Positions 6,135-14,795 of a stretch of 22,230 nucleotides of DNA are shown here, piece after piece (position 1 is the stretch's first letter; each line of letters starts with the position of its first letter). The notes under the pieces are model-generated. The model was not told the origin of the DNA. It did no database searches and saw only the letters and a program-made list of their open reading frames with translations. Origin of the DNA: HGM11416 sp045596285 (GTDB lineage: Bacteria; Bacillota; Clostridia; Christensenellales; Borkfalkiaceae); assembly GCA_045596285.1 (NCBI GenBank), contig JAZOCA010000160.1, positions 1-22,230 on the forward strand, written 5' to 3'. The translations under genes and the position numbers were made by a program.

Positions 6135-8129
6135 TTACGCTTTATAAAGTGAAACGTCTAACACTTGAATTTCGATTGCTTCGCCTTCGGGTGCATACAT
6201 ATTTAAGAAAAGCATTACGCTACCGTAAGTGTTTGCTAATCCTTCGTTGGTTACGTCGATAGTAAGTTCAGCATAACCATCGGCATCAAAGGATAAATCA
6301 TCACCGTAAACAGTACCTGCACCGCCATCCATTTGGAAACGGATTTTTTCAAGGTTTCCGCTTAAACGTTTAACTTTAATAGTTAACTTGTTTACATCAA
6401 GAGTGGTTGCATCAAACTTGAATAAGTAAGTGCTCCACATATCGCTTGATGCGCCTTGGAAAGCAACTTTTACGCTACCATCTTGCATTGCGGTTGCGGT
6501 GTAGAAATTAGCGGTTGCATTCCAGTAGTTGTTTTCGTGACCGATAATTCCACGAAAACTTTCAACTTCGGGTACTTCGGTTTGACCTTCGGTATAAAGT
6601 GAAACGTCTAACACTTGAATTTCAATTGCTTCGCCTTCGGTTGCGTACATATTTAAGAAAAGCATTACGCTACCATAGGTGCTAGCCAAACCTTCATTTG
6701 TTACGTTTGCGGTTAATTCGCCAACGCCGTTTTCATCAAAATAAATATCATCACCGTAAACAGTGCCTGCACCGCCATCCATTTGATAACGGATTTTTTC
6801 AAGATTACCGCTTAAACGTTTAACTTTTATGTGTAATTTTTCAGCGTTTACGCTTGCTACGTTAAAGTTGAATAAATAGGTACTCCACATATCGCTTGAT
6901 GCGCCTTGGAAAGCAATTTTAACGCTACCGTCTTGCATTGCGGTTGCGGTGTAGAAATTAGCGGTTGCATTCCAATAGTTATTTTCGTGGCCGGTAATTT
7001 GACGGAAACTTTCAACTTCGGGTTCTTCAACTTCGCCACCGGGGATAGTGAAAGAAAATTCAGTCCAATCAGAAACGCCTACGCTGTTTTTACTTCTAAT
7101 TTTTGCATTGTGAGTACCTGCGGTAAAAGCATTTTCTTCAGTAGGTCTGTATGCTCTTTGCATAACGGGGGCATCACCTGCATGACGAGTTCTTGCCGAA
7201 ACATCAGTAAGCATTACACCGTCAACTTCGATTTCATATTCAACTGCAGATAAAACTCTATCCCAGTAAACGATACCTTCTTCTACTCTGGGATTAGTGG
7301 GTGCAGAAGGTGCTTTCTTTTCGCTTTCGATAAGTTTAATTGACGTAAAGTTAATTTGAGTAAGTTCTTTAACTTCGTCGGTAGTTCCTGCTAAGGGGCA
7401 AGGATTGTTAAGTTCAAGATAAATAGCCTTCCAACTGCCTTCGCCGTTAAGATCAAGGTCGGTTACGTTTAAAGAATAGGTGTTTTTACCTTCGGCAACC
7501 GCTACTCTTTCGTAATGTTTAAATGATGATTCACCGCCAAATTCAAACATAACGCAAGGAACTGAACCTTTTACTACTTCAAATTCAAGTTCTAATGCAG
7601 TGGGGTTTAACGCTGTGTCATACCATAAAATAAGACTTGTCCAAGCGTTTGACATTGCTAAACGATCGTAAGATACTGCAAATACGCTTTCGTTTGAGTT
7701 ATCTACCGCATAGTTGATTTCGCCGTTATAGGGGTTATTTTCAACCTTAGTAAAGCCTGAAAATACGCTTTGGCTTAGGTGATAACCGGTTACTGTTACC
7801 ATACATTCTGCTTGGAAGTTACCGTCTTTAGTGGTTGCGGTTACAGTACAAGTACCGGGGTTAACACCAGTAACGTTACCGTTTGCATCAACGGTTGCAA
7901 CTTGGGGATTACTACTTGCCCAATCCACTTCGCTTGCGCCCGAAACAACTAACTGTTGAGTTCTGTCGGCATCAAGTGCAATAGCGGTTTGATCCAAGGT
8001 AATCATGGTTGAACCTTGAGATTCGCTTGATGGATTCTCACTGCTTAGCGGGTTACATCCTGCAAAAACGCTTACGCCAAGTAACGCAACAACAAGACAT
8101 AACGCCATAGTTTTAAAAAGTTTCTTCAT
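6135..8129 (-). CDS. Secreted lipoprotein with an Ig-like domain and two tandem 150-residue modules
   Basis: 664 residues. A signal peptide ends in lipobox VFAGC (Cys25), so it is membrane-anchored outside the cell. After a Ser-rich linker comes a BIG2-type bacterial Ig-like domain (about 42-114: LDADRTQQLVVSG, WASSNPQVATVDANG). A beta-rich domain (about 118-268) and a fibronectin-type-III-like segment (about 273-363) follow. Two copies of a 150-residue module start at EVESFR (371 and 521), each with GHENNYWNATANFYTATAMQ, QGASSDMWSTYLF and QMDGGAGTVYGDD. The modules look like carbohydrate-binding beta sandwiches, but I cannot assign a CBM family. AAAGGAG lies 8 nt before the ATG. Position between the transporter and the glycosidases suggests glycan capture at the surface. 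Confidence 0.85.
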   Translation of the reverse strand: MKKLFKTMALCLVVALLGVSVFAGCNPLSSENPSSESQGSTMITLDQTAIALDADRTQQLVVSGASEVDWASSNPQVATVDANGNVTGVNPGTCTVTATTKDGNFQAECMVTVTGYHLSQSVFSGFTKVENNPYNGEINYAVDNSNESVFAVSYDRLAMSNAWTSLILWYDTALNPTALELEFEVVKGSVPCVMFEFGGESSFKHYERVAVAEGKNTYSLNVTDLDLNGEGSWKAIYLELNNPCPLAGTTDEVKELTQINFTSIKLIESEKKAPSAPTNPRVEEGIVYWDRVLSAVEYEIEVDGVMLTDVSARTRHAGDAPVMQRAYRPTEENAFTAGTHNAKIRSKNSVGVSDWTEFSFTIPGGEVEEPEVESFRQITGHENNYWNATANFYTATAMQDGSVKIAFQGASSDMWSTYLFNFNVASVNAEKLHIKVKRLSGNLEKIRYQMDGGAGTVYGDDIYFDENGVGELTANVTNEGLASTYGSVMLFLNMYATEGEAIEIQVLDVSLYTEGQTEVPEVESFRGIIGHENNYWNATANFYTATAMQDGSVKVAFQGASSDMWSTYLFKFDATTLDVNKLTIKVKRLSGNLEKIRFQMDGGAGTVYGDDLSFDADGYAELTIDVTNEGLANTYGSVMLFLNMYAPEGEAIEIQVLDVSLYKA
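6138..7019 (-). repeat. Tandem duplication, 450-bp period, within the lipoprotein gene
   Basis: Copies at 6570-7019 and 6138-6569 encode the two 150/144-residue modules. Long stretches are identical in DNA as well as protein (for example around 6151-6175 and 6601-6625), which indicates a recent duplication or ongoing gene conversion. Confidence 0.9.
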
Positions 8130-8206
8130 TTTATTTTCTCCTTTTGCGGCCCTTACCGCTATATTTTTTATATTGATTATCTTTCACAAATTTTTGCAAA
8201 CGAATT

Positions 8207-9949
8207 TTAATATTCACCAAACGGGAAAGTTTCAAATATTTGATCGTATAGGTTAGATGGAACGTTAGTCATATATAAACGTTTCCATTCCTTAGTTATA
8301 GTTCTAAATTGACCTACGCAAACGTCTTTATTGTTATTCCAATCGGCACTCCACGAAAGCCCTACCGCACGCCACCAGTCTGCGCCTATATTAGCAACGT
8401 ATTTTGCATCGTCGATATCGCTTTGCACTGCCGAATCCCAAACGCAAAGTCTTATATCCATTTCGGAAAAAATATAAAGGATATCGCCGTTTATTACCTT
8501 TCCATCCTTATCGGTCAGTCCTTTTTCGTAAAGACTTATTTGACTGCCGAAAGGATGATAATTATAACCCACGGTAGAATAATCAAGTTTTATTCTTGTG
8601 CGCTTTTCCGTGCCGTAGTTTATGTAATTTGATATGAATGAAGTATGTGCGTCATTTGAAAAGTTTTCGTCGTAAAACGAACCTGTGGGGTTGGCGTGTT
8701 CAAGTAAAACCCAACCAGAAGTTGCCGTATAAGCCCATAAACGCATATTTTGGAATTCGATACCCGTGTTTAAAACGGGGGCTTCACCTTCTTGCATATA
8801 TATGGTTGCCCATATACCTACTGCCGTCCAACCCGAAGGTTTCATGCCGTTATTAGAGCCTGCACGGGGTGTATATTTCCAGTCGTTAGTATCCGCACAT
8901 GAAGGCACTGCTTCGTGATATTTTGCTTCAACTGAATATTTGGGACTATAAGTTTCGTTTTCACTTTTTAAAAGAGAAGTAGTTAAACTTTCAAAATCAG
9001 TTTGGTTGCCGTTAAGTTTTTTTACTAAACTAAAATCGCAGGATTTACCTTCAACGGTAAAAGCACCGCTTGCAAAATCAAGTTCATAGGTTTTACCCGT
9101 TTCAAAACCGTTTTTAACCAAATCGTAAATTTTACTAATTGCAACGCCGTAATTTTTTTGAACTCCGCCAACTACGGTATTTGCAAAATTTTCTCCCTTA
9201 TTTTCAAGCAAAACGCTTTTTAAGTTTACACCACCGTAAACAAGTTGTTTTGAATTATCAACCGCACTTTGAGCGCTTCCGTAAGCACTTCTGCCCGATA
9301 TATCAAAAATTCTGTTTACGCCTGCACTGTAAACCCTGTTGCAGTAGTCCATTGATTTTATAACGTTTGAAGTTTCTTCAATATATTTTACATAAACACC
9401 GCTTGCATTTGCGCTATTTAACGCCTGCAAAAAACCGTATAAAATGCGGTTATCAAAAGAATTTCGAACGCTTGAATTATATCCCGCAACAAAACCCGCG
9501 TTAAGATTATCACTAAGCACCGTTCCACCCGCAAACCCAAATTCTTCGGGTGAAAATTCTACCGCTAAAAGATTTTCTCGCAAATTAGTTAAATTGCAGT
9601 CAAGCGCAATAAAATTCATGCCCTTAAAACTTTTAACATAGGTTTCAAGTCCTTCATAGGCACTTTTTCCTATAATAACTATCGCCTTGTAGTTTTTCTT
9701 GCTTACTTCTTGATTTAAAGCGCTAACGAAAGTATCGGGATTTACGCCAAGTTCAACTATTTTTGAACCCTTGTTATCAAGTTGTTTTATTGCACTTTCA
9801 TAAACTTTTCCACCAAATTCGTCGGCACTGGAATTTGCATAGCAAAACAAGATATCTATGCTTTCTCTGCTATCTTGTCCGCACCCGCTAAAAGCACAAA
9901 AACCTAGCAATAGCACGATTAACGCTATAAATATTTTTTTAATTACCAT
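8207..9949 (-). CDS. BMP/PnrA-like lipoprotein with an unknown C-terminal domain
   Basis: 580 residues. The signal peptide ends in lipobox AFSGC (Cys23). Residues about 30-320 look like the basic membrane protein (Bmp/PnrA/Med) ligand-binding fold: IDILFCYANS, KAIVIIG, EEFGFAGGTVLSDNLNAGFV, ILYGFLQALN, and VVGGVQKNYGVAISKIYDLV near the end. Typical Bmp proteins stop near 350 residues and bind nucleosides. Here about 235 further residues rich in Trp, Tyr and Asn follow (WKYTPRAGSNNGMKP, WATIYMQEG, ADWWRAVGLSWSADWNN), and I recognise no family for them. Only 1 nt separates it from the upstream permease; its AAAGGA overlaps the last permease codons. Being inside a CUT1 sugar operon suggests the ligand is a glycan or glycoside rather than a nucleoside, which is inference. 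Confidence 0.75.
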   Translation of the reverse strand: MVIKKIFIALIVLLLGFCAFSGCGQDSRESIDILFCYANSSADEFGGKVYESAIKQLDNKGSKIVELGVNPDTFVSALNQEVSKKNYKAIVIIGKSAYEGLETYVKSFKGMNFIALDCNLTNLRENLLAVEFSPEEFGFAGGTVLSDNLNAGFVAGYNSSVRNSFDNRILYGFLQALNSANASGVYVKYIEETSNVIKSMDYCNRVYSAGVNRIFDISGRSAYGSAQSAVDNSKQLVYGGVNLKSVLLENKGENFANTVVGGVQKNYGVAISKIYDLVKNGFETGKTYELDFASGAFTVEGKSCDFSLVKKLNGNQTDFESLTTSLLKSENETYSPKYSVEAKYHEAVPSCADTNDWKYTPRAGSNNGMKPSGWTAVGIWATIYMQEGEAPVLNTGIEFQNMRLWAYTATSGWVLLEHANPTGSFYDENFSNDAHTSFISNYINYGTEKRTRIKLDYSTVGYNYHPFGSQISLYEKGLTDKDGKVINGDILYIFSEMDIRLCVWDSAVQSDIDDAKYVANIGADWWRAVGLSWSADWNNNKDVCVGQFRTITKEWKRLYMTNVPSNLYDQIFETFPFGEY

Positions 9950-9950
9950 T

Positions 9951-10844
9951 TTATCCTTTTACACTCCCTACCGTTATTCCCGAAATAAAATACTTTTGCA
10001 AAAAGGGAAAAACTAACGCTATGGGTAAAAGTCCTAAGAATATTTGTGATGCCTGTAAGTTTTTACCGCCTATGTTTTTCATTGCTTCAAGTTGCTCGGG
10101 CGTCATTGTAAAGTTAGACTGTTTCGTGGGATCACTTGAAATGATCATGTTGTATAAATAAGACTGTAAGGGATAGTCGGAAGGATCGTTCATAAACATT
10201 ATGCCGTCAAACCAACTGTTCCATTGCCCTATTGCCGTGAATAAAATTATTGTTGCAATAGACGGTAAGGCAAGCGGTAAGTAAATTTTAAAAAGTACGG
10301 TAAATTGCTTTGCCCCATCTATTAAAGCCGCTTCTTCAAGAGCGGGTGGTATGCCCCTGAAAAAGTTCATTAACATAAGTATAAACCAAACGTCGCACGC
10401 ACCCGGTAAAATAAACACTAAAAAATTATTTAAAAGTTTAAGTTGCTTGTATAAAAAATAGGTTGCAAACAAACCGCCACTAAAAAACATAGTTATCAAG
10501 AAAAACCAAGTTACGCACGTTCTGCCCTTAAATTTTCCGTTGGTTTTTGAAAGCGGATAAGCCGAAAGTACTATAATAATAAGTGATAAAGCAGTTCCGC
10601 TTACCGTGCGTAAAACGCTAATTACTAATGCGCTAAAAAATTCTTTTTTTGCTATCAAATATTCATACGCTTGAAGCGTAAAGCCTTTCGGCACTAAAAA
10701 TACCGATCCCGTTGCAGTAAATTCATCTGCCGAAAAAGATACTGCAAGCAGGTGTAAAAATGGAATTATGCATATAATTGCAAGTATTCCCAAGAAGGAA
10801 TAATTAAAAATATTGAAAGCAATTCTTCCCTTTGATATTTTCAT
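9951..10844 (-). CDS. CUT1 ABC transporter permease (LplC/YtcP type)
   Basis: 297 residues with six predicted membrane segments, the first at about 13-36. The EAA loop that docks on the ATPase is EEAALIDGAKQFTVLFKIYLPLALP. The C-terminus QKYFISGITVGSVKG is typical of LplC/YtcP-type permeases of the carbohydrate-uptake-1 family. AAGGAG lies just upstream of the ATG and overlaps the end of the preceding permease gene. It forms the membrane channel with the product of 10853-11815. No ATP-binding subunit is encoded nearby, so a shared MsmX/MsmK-type ATPase encoded elsewhere probably powers it. Confidence 0.95.
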   Translation of the reverse strand: MKISKGRIAFNIFNYSFLGILAIICIIPFLHLLAVSFSADEFTATGSVFLVPKGFTLQAYEYLIAKKEFFSALVISVLRTVSGTALSLIIIVLSAYPLSKTNGKFKGRTCVTWFFLITMFFSGGLFATYFLYKQLKLLNNFLVFILPGACDVWFILMLMNFFRGIPPALEEAALIDGAKQFTVLFKIYLPLALPSIATIILFTAIGQWNSWFDGIMFMNDPSDYPLQSYLYNMIISSDPTKQSNFTMTPEQLEAMKNIGGKNLQASQIFLGLLPIALVFPFLQKYFISGITVGSVKG

Positions 10845-10852
10845 ATTTCTCC

Positions 10853-11815
10853 TTAAAAAATCCTGTAATCAAATTTTTTGTATGCAATATAGTAGGCGCT
10901 ACCAACTAAAATAATGGTAACGAACGATTTTGCAAAACCTACCGCTGTTGCAACGCCGTACTGCTTATCGTACATACCCAAGCGATAAACGAAAGTATCA
11001 ATAATATCTCCGCCTTCGTAAACCATGGGATTATACAAAACGAATACTTGATCAAACCCGCCGTTTAATAGCCCGCCTATTGAAAGAGTCATAACCAAAA
11101 CTACTACAGGTGCAATAGTAGGAATCATAATGTGCATTATTTGTTTAAAGCGGTTTCCGCCGTCGATTTCAACCGCTTCGTATAAACTTGCATCAACCCC
11201 GATTATTGCGGCAAGGAAAATAATCATATTATATCCCATGCCCTTCCACACGTCGGTAGCAATAATAAGAGTTCTAAACCAGCCGTTATCAAGCAAAAAC
11301 ATTATTCTTTCGCCCGTAATTTTTTCGATAAAGTTGTTAATAACACCGCCGTAAGAAAACATTTCTGAAATAATACTGCCAAGTATTATCCAACTTAAGA
11401 AAAAGGGTAAGAAAAAGGTTGTTTGCACCGTTCTTGAAAAGGCTTTAACTTTTATTTCGTTTATTAAAATTGCTAAAATCAACGGAACTGCTATACCTAA
11501 AACTATTTTCGCACCCGAAATAATAAGGGTATTCCATACCGAATTCCAAAACTTTTCAAGTTCGAAAACGTAAATAAAGTTACCTAATCCGCCATTCGAA
11601 GCCCATTCCTGCCCAAAAAACGTTCCTTTATAGGGGTTAAAATCCTGAAACGCCATTATAAGCCCGAACATAGAGCCGTATTTGAATACCAGCGTTAGCA
11701 AAATGCCGGGCAATAGCATTGCCCACCACATCCATTGCGTACTGAAAAAACGGCTTATTTTGTTTTTAGTTCGCAAACTTTTGCTTTGCGCCTTAATTTC
11801 AGTAAGTTCAGTCAT
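10853..11815 (-). CDS. CUT1 ABC transporter permease (LplB/YtcO type)
   Basis: 320 residues. A charged N-terminal tail (about 30 residues) precedes six membrane segments. The family features WWAMLLPGILLTLVFKYGSMFGLIMAFQDFNPYKG (31-65, read here in outline) and the EAA loop YEAVEIDGGNRFKQIMHIM are present. It ends in the usual KKFDYRIF-like tail. It starts 4 nt after the binding-protein gene, whose last codons supply AAGGGAT as the ribosome site. It partners the LplC-type permease downstream. Confidence 0.95.
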   Translation of the reverse strand: MTELTEIKAQSKSLRTKNKISRFFSTQWMWWAMLLPGILLTLVFKYGSMFGLIMAFQDFNPYKGTFFGQEWASNGGLGNFIYVFELEKFWNSVWNTLIISGAKIVLGIAVPLILAILINEIKVKAFSRTVQTTFFLPFFLSWIILGSIISEMFSYGGVINNFIEKITGERIMFLLDNGWFRTLIIATDVWKGMGYNMIIFLAAIIGVDASLYEAVEIDGGNRFKQIMHIMIPTIAPVVVLVMTLSIGGLLNGGFDQVFVLYNPMVYEGGDIIDTFVYRLGMYDKQYGVATAVGFAKSFVTIILVGSAYYIAYKKFDYRIF

Positions 11816-11819
11816 TTTT

Positions 11820-13484
11820 TTATCCCTTATAGCCTTCGCTTAAATACCATTGATTAATTTCGTTAACAACTTCAGTTCCGCCTATTTTGTACCAAGTTGA
11901 AACGAATGAATCCCAAGTTTGGTCAATGTCCTTTTCGCCCATTATTGCCTTAAGATAATATTCTTCAACTTCTTGTGACATAATAGAGCCCTTAGTTGAC
12001 ATTGAAGGGGTTGTAACGCCGAAAAATTCGTCGTATGAAACACGTTTTTTGTTATCATAAATGCTAACTATTTGAGCCCAAGCACCATCCTTGTTTACTC
12101 TTGTCATAATGTTTGCAAACATATTTTCTTGATATTTTGTTGCAAAACTGTCATCAAGCCAAACTAAATATTCAGGGTATGCTGCCCATATTTTTTTCAT
12201 ATGAGGCGTCCATTCAGCAGGCGCTTCGCCCTTTGCCGTAGGATCGGCTACAAGTTGCTGGTTAATTTTTAAATACTGTTCATTAATATCGTAAGGATCG
12301 TAAAACTGCGTGGGACACCAGCTCCAAACGTAACCCTGTTCGGGTTCGGCTTCGGGTTGACCATCAAGTTCAATGTACATATTTATCATTTTCATAAGCG
12401 CTTCGGGGTTTTTACAGTTTTTGTTTACAACGTAATAAAATTCAACCTGTTGGCGATCAACTACTACGTTTTTACCTTCTGCAAGGGGAATTTCGGCAGC
12501 AATCCAATCGTGACCGTTACCAACCGCACTGCCCAAAGGATATTCAAATAACCACCAAGGACCTATTGCTACACCGCACTTTTGATTTAAAACGTTTTGT
12601 TGAACTACGTCAACGGTGGTTGCAGCAAAGTCTTTTAAAAGTAAGCCGTCGGAATAAAGTTTGTTAAGCCATTTTAAAGCGGTTTTGCTATCTTCACTAA
12701 CTTCGCCTGCATAAAGTTTACCGTCGCTACCCTTAATCCAAGAATAGGGGCTTGCGCCAAACATATTCATATAACTGCCTATAAAGAAATAAGAACCTGA
12801 AACTGCGTTACTCATTGCTAAACCACAAGTTGCACCCTTTTTTTCTTTAAAAGCCTTAATTACGGTGTAAAGTTCTTCGGGGGTTTTGGGAACTTCTAAC
12901 TTTAAGTCTTTAAGCCAGTCGCCGCGAATATACATAACGGGTACGCCACGGCGATTATCTGAATATTGCGGAATTGCATAAATTTTTCCGTTTTCGTCGG
13001 TTAAACGTTGAATTACAGAAGGATCACGGTATAAATATTTTTTAACTTCATCTGAAGCGTATTCATAAGTTGCCGAAAGTTCTTTTAACATGCCAGCTTC
13101 TTTTAATTCGTTATAATCGCTTGCCGAAACTTTAAAAATATCAGGAAGTTCGTTTGCAAGCATTGATAGACTTAACTTATCGCTATACTGTGTAGGCGGA
13201 ACTTTCCAAAGATATGAAAATTCAAGGTTTAACCTTTCTTTCATAAGTTTTACAAATGCCTGATTGTCGGGTGTAACAGAAGGTGGAACACGGCTGTCAT
13301 TGTGATACTGATATTCCATAACACCGGTTATTTTTACCGTTTCTTCATACCTTCCAAAAGGATTTCTTGTAGGATCATCATAATCGCTTCCACCGTTGTT
13401 TTCCTTGTCACCGCATGCGGTAACACCAAGTACGCAAATCAAAGAGATTAAAACACATAAAAATTTTTTTAATAATGTACTCAT
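11820..13484 (-). CDS. Carbohydrate ABC transporter substrate-binding lipoprotein (LplA/YtcQ type)
   Basis: 554 residues from the ATG at 13484. The signal peptide ends in lipobox VTAC (Cys24). The long extracellular solute-binding domain of the LplA/YtcQ class follows: LSMLANELPDIFKVSASDYNELKEAGMLKEL, YAIPQYSDNRRGVPVMYIRGDWL (shown here for orientation) and VVNKNCKNPEALMKMINMY. A longer reading from 13523 exists, but it would begin upstream of the expected transcription start near 13507, and AAGGAG is correctly placed only for 13484. It is the first gene of the carbohydrate operon and delivers substrate to the two permeases. The ligand is unknown; LplA-class proteins often bind oligosaccharides. 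Confidence 0.95.
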   Translation of the reverse strand: MSTLLKKFLCVLISLICVLGVTACGDKENNGGSDYDDPTRNPFGRYEETVKITGVMEYQYHNDSRVPPSVTPDNQAFVKLMKERLNLEFSYLWKVPPTQYSDKLSLSMLANELPDIFKVSASDYNELKEAGMLKELSATYEYASDEVKKYLYRDPSVIQRLTDENGKIYAIPQYSDNRRGVPVMYIRGDWLKDLKLEVPKTPEELYTVIKAFKEKKGATCGLAMSNAVSGSYFFIGSYMNMFGASPYSWIKGSDGKLYAGEVSEDSKTALKWLNKLYSDGLLLKDFAATTVDVVQQNVLNQKCGVAIGPWWLFEYPLGSAVGNGHDWIAAEIPLAEGKNVVVDRQQVEFYYVVNKNCKNPEALMKMINMYIELDGQPEAEPEQGYVWSWCPTQFYDPYDINEQYLKINQQLVADPTAKGEAPAEWTPHMKKIWAAYPEYLVWLDDSFATKYQENMFANIMTRVNKDGAWAQIVSIYDNKKRVSYDEFFGVTTPSMSTKGSIMSQEVEEYYLKAIMGEKDIDQTWDSFVSTWYKIGGTEVVNEINQWYLSEGYKG

Positions 13485-13513
13485 AATTTCACTCCTTATT
13501 TTTTTTCGCCTTA

Positions 13514-13542
13514 ACTTTAACACGAAATTAAGGGTTTGTCAA
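13514..13542 (-). promoter_or_regulatory. Promoter of the carbohydrate uptake operon
   Basis: On the minus strand: perfect -35 TTGACA (13537-13542), 17-nt spacer, -10 TAAAGT (13514-13519). It lies between the response-regulator terminator and the binding-protein gene. The YesN-like regulator encoded just upstream is the obvious candidate to act here. This promoter is unlike the module promoters. Confidence 0.75.
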
Positions 13543-13578
13543 TATGCTATTTTTTTACATTCTCTTGTTTTTTTTATA

Positions 13579-13608
13579 AAAAAAAGTGTAAACTGTTTGT
13601 TTACACCC
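13579..13608 (-). terminator. Rho-independent terminator after the response regulator
   Basis: Perfect 8-bp arms GTGTAAAC and GTTTACAC (13586-13606) with a 5-nt loop. On the minus strand they are followed by a T-run. The stem is 7 nt past the stop codon, so the regulator pair and the transporter operon are separate transcription units. Confidence 0.85.
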
Positions 13609-13613
13609 TTGTT

Positions 13614-14795
13614 TTATTGTTTTTTTAACCTATAATTCGTGGGTGACGTACCCACTTTTTTCATAAACACTATACCAAACTGAGTGGGATTACCAAACCC
13701 GCACTTTTCGGAAATATCCTTTATAAATTCGTTGCTTTCCGTAAGTAATTTTTTAGCAAGCGCTATGCGTTTATCTAAAATATAATCTTTAAGATTAACG
13801 CCCGTTACCTGTTTAAACTTACGGGATAAATACGCAGGATTATAATAAACTAATTCAGCAAGAATAGCAAGTGACAAATTCTCACTTAAGTTACAGTTTA
13901 TATAATTTACAATCCTTTCAATTATCAAGTCGTCACGGTTTTCTTGTACGGCAGAAAAGTCGTTAATTTCATCAACGTTACAAAAATACAAATCGTCTTT
14001 TGAACTAAAGTTTTTCAAAGCCTTTAAAAGTTGATTATATCTAAAATAATCATTTTGTTCACTTGCCTTTGAAAGTAAAAAAAACGATGGAATTTCGTTA
14101 AATTCAAATAACGCTTGCTGTAATCTCTTACACTTTTCGGTTATAACGTTTAAGTTTTCGTTTGAACTAATTGCCAAAACAAAATTCCCGTCAATGGGTA
14201 GAACAAAACTGTTTTCATCAAAAATATCATATAAATAAAGGTATATTTCTTCAAAAGTTATTTTTTTGCTTTGAAAACTTGTTAACAGCAGAGTTTTATT
14301 ACAAAATTCAAAAGAGTTTTCAGAAAAAAACGTATTTTCAAGTTTTAATTTTTCAAGCTCCCATTCAAGTGCCCTATTTTTTGCCTTTTCCACAAGTAAT
14401 TCACGCTTTGCTTTCTTATTATTTGCTATAAGTTGCATTTTTTTACTTATTTCGTTAAGCAAAACATCATCGTTTTCAAGTTTTAAAACGTAAGAAACGT
14501 CGGGCATTTTTAGTGCTTTATACGTATAAGAAAAATCGTTATAACCCGTTAGAAAAATAATTTTTAGGCTTGAATAATCCTTTAACAACTGTTCGCAAAA
14601 ATCAAGACCAGACTGTTTCGGCATATTTATATCGCAAACTAAAATATCAACTACGTTTTGCAAAAAAAAGTTTTTAGCACTTTCTATGCCGTAACAGGCG
14701 TTAACTATAACGTCTTCGCCAAAATTTTCTTCGATGGTATAACAAACGCCATCGGCTATATTTTTTTCGTCGTCAACAACTAAAATTTTATACAT
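13614..14795 (-). CDS. YesN-type response regulator with AraC-family DNA-binding domain
   Basis: 393 residues from the ATG at 14795. The receiver domain (1-120) has acidic pair D8-D9, phosphoacceptor D55 in VCDINMPKQSG, a Thr in IIFLTGYND and a conserved Lys in YVLK. A linker of about 165 residues follows, then two AraC-type helix-turn-helix motifs in the last 100 residues (LSLAILAELVYYNPAYLSRKFKQ and the PTNYRLKK end). A GTG three codons upstream (14804) is possible, but MYKILVVDDE is the usual start of this class. It overlaps the kinase gene by 8 bp, so the pair is co-translated. YesMN pairs beside LplABC transporters normally activate those genes; here the transporter operon begins about 130 bp downstream. 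Confidence 0.93.
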   Translation of the reverse strand: MYKILVVDDEKNIADGVCYTIEENFGEDVIVNACYGIESAKNFFLQNVVDILVCDINMPKQSGLDFCEQLLKDYSSLKIIFLTGYNDFSYTYKALKMPDVSYVLKLENDDVLLNEISKKMQLIANNKKAKRELLVEKAKNRALEWELEKLKLENTFFSENSFEFCNKTLLLTSFQSKKITFEEIYLYLYDIFDENSFVLPIDGNFVLAISSNENLNVITEKCKRLQQALFEFNEIPSFFLLSKASEQNDYFRYNQLLKALKNFSSKDDLYFCNVDEINDFSAVQENRDDLIIERIVNYINCNLSENLSLAILAELVYYNPAYLSRKFKQVTGVNLKDYILDKRIALAKKLLTESNEFIKDISEKCGFGNPTQFGIVFMKKVGTSPTNYRLKKQ

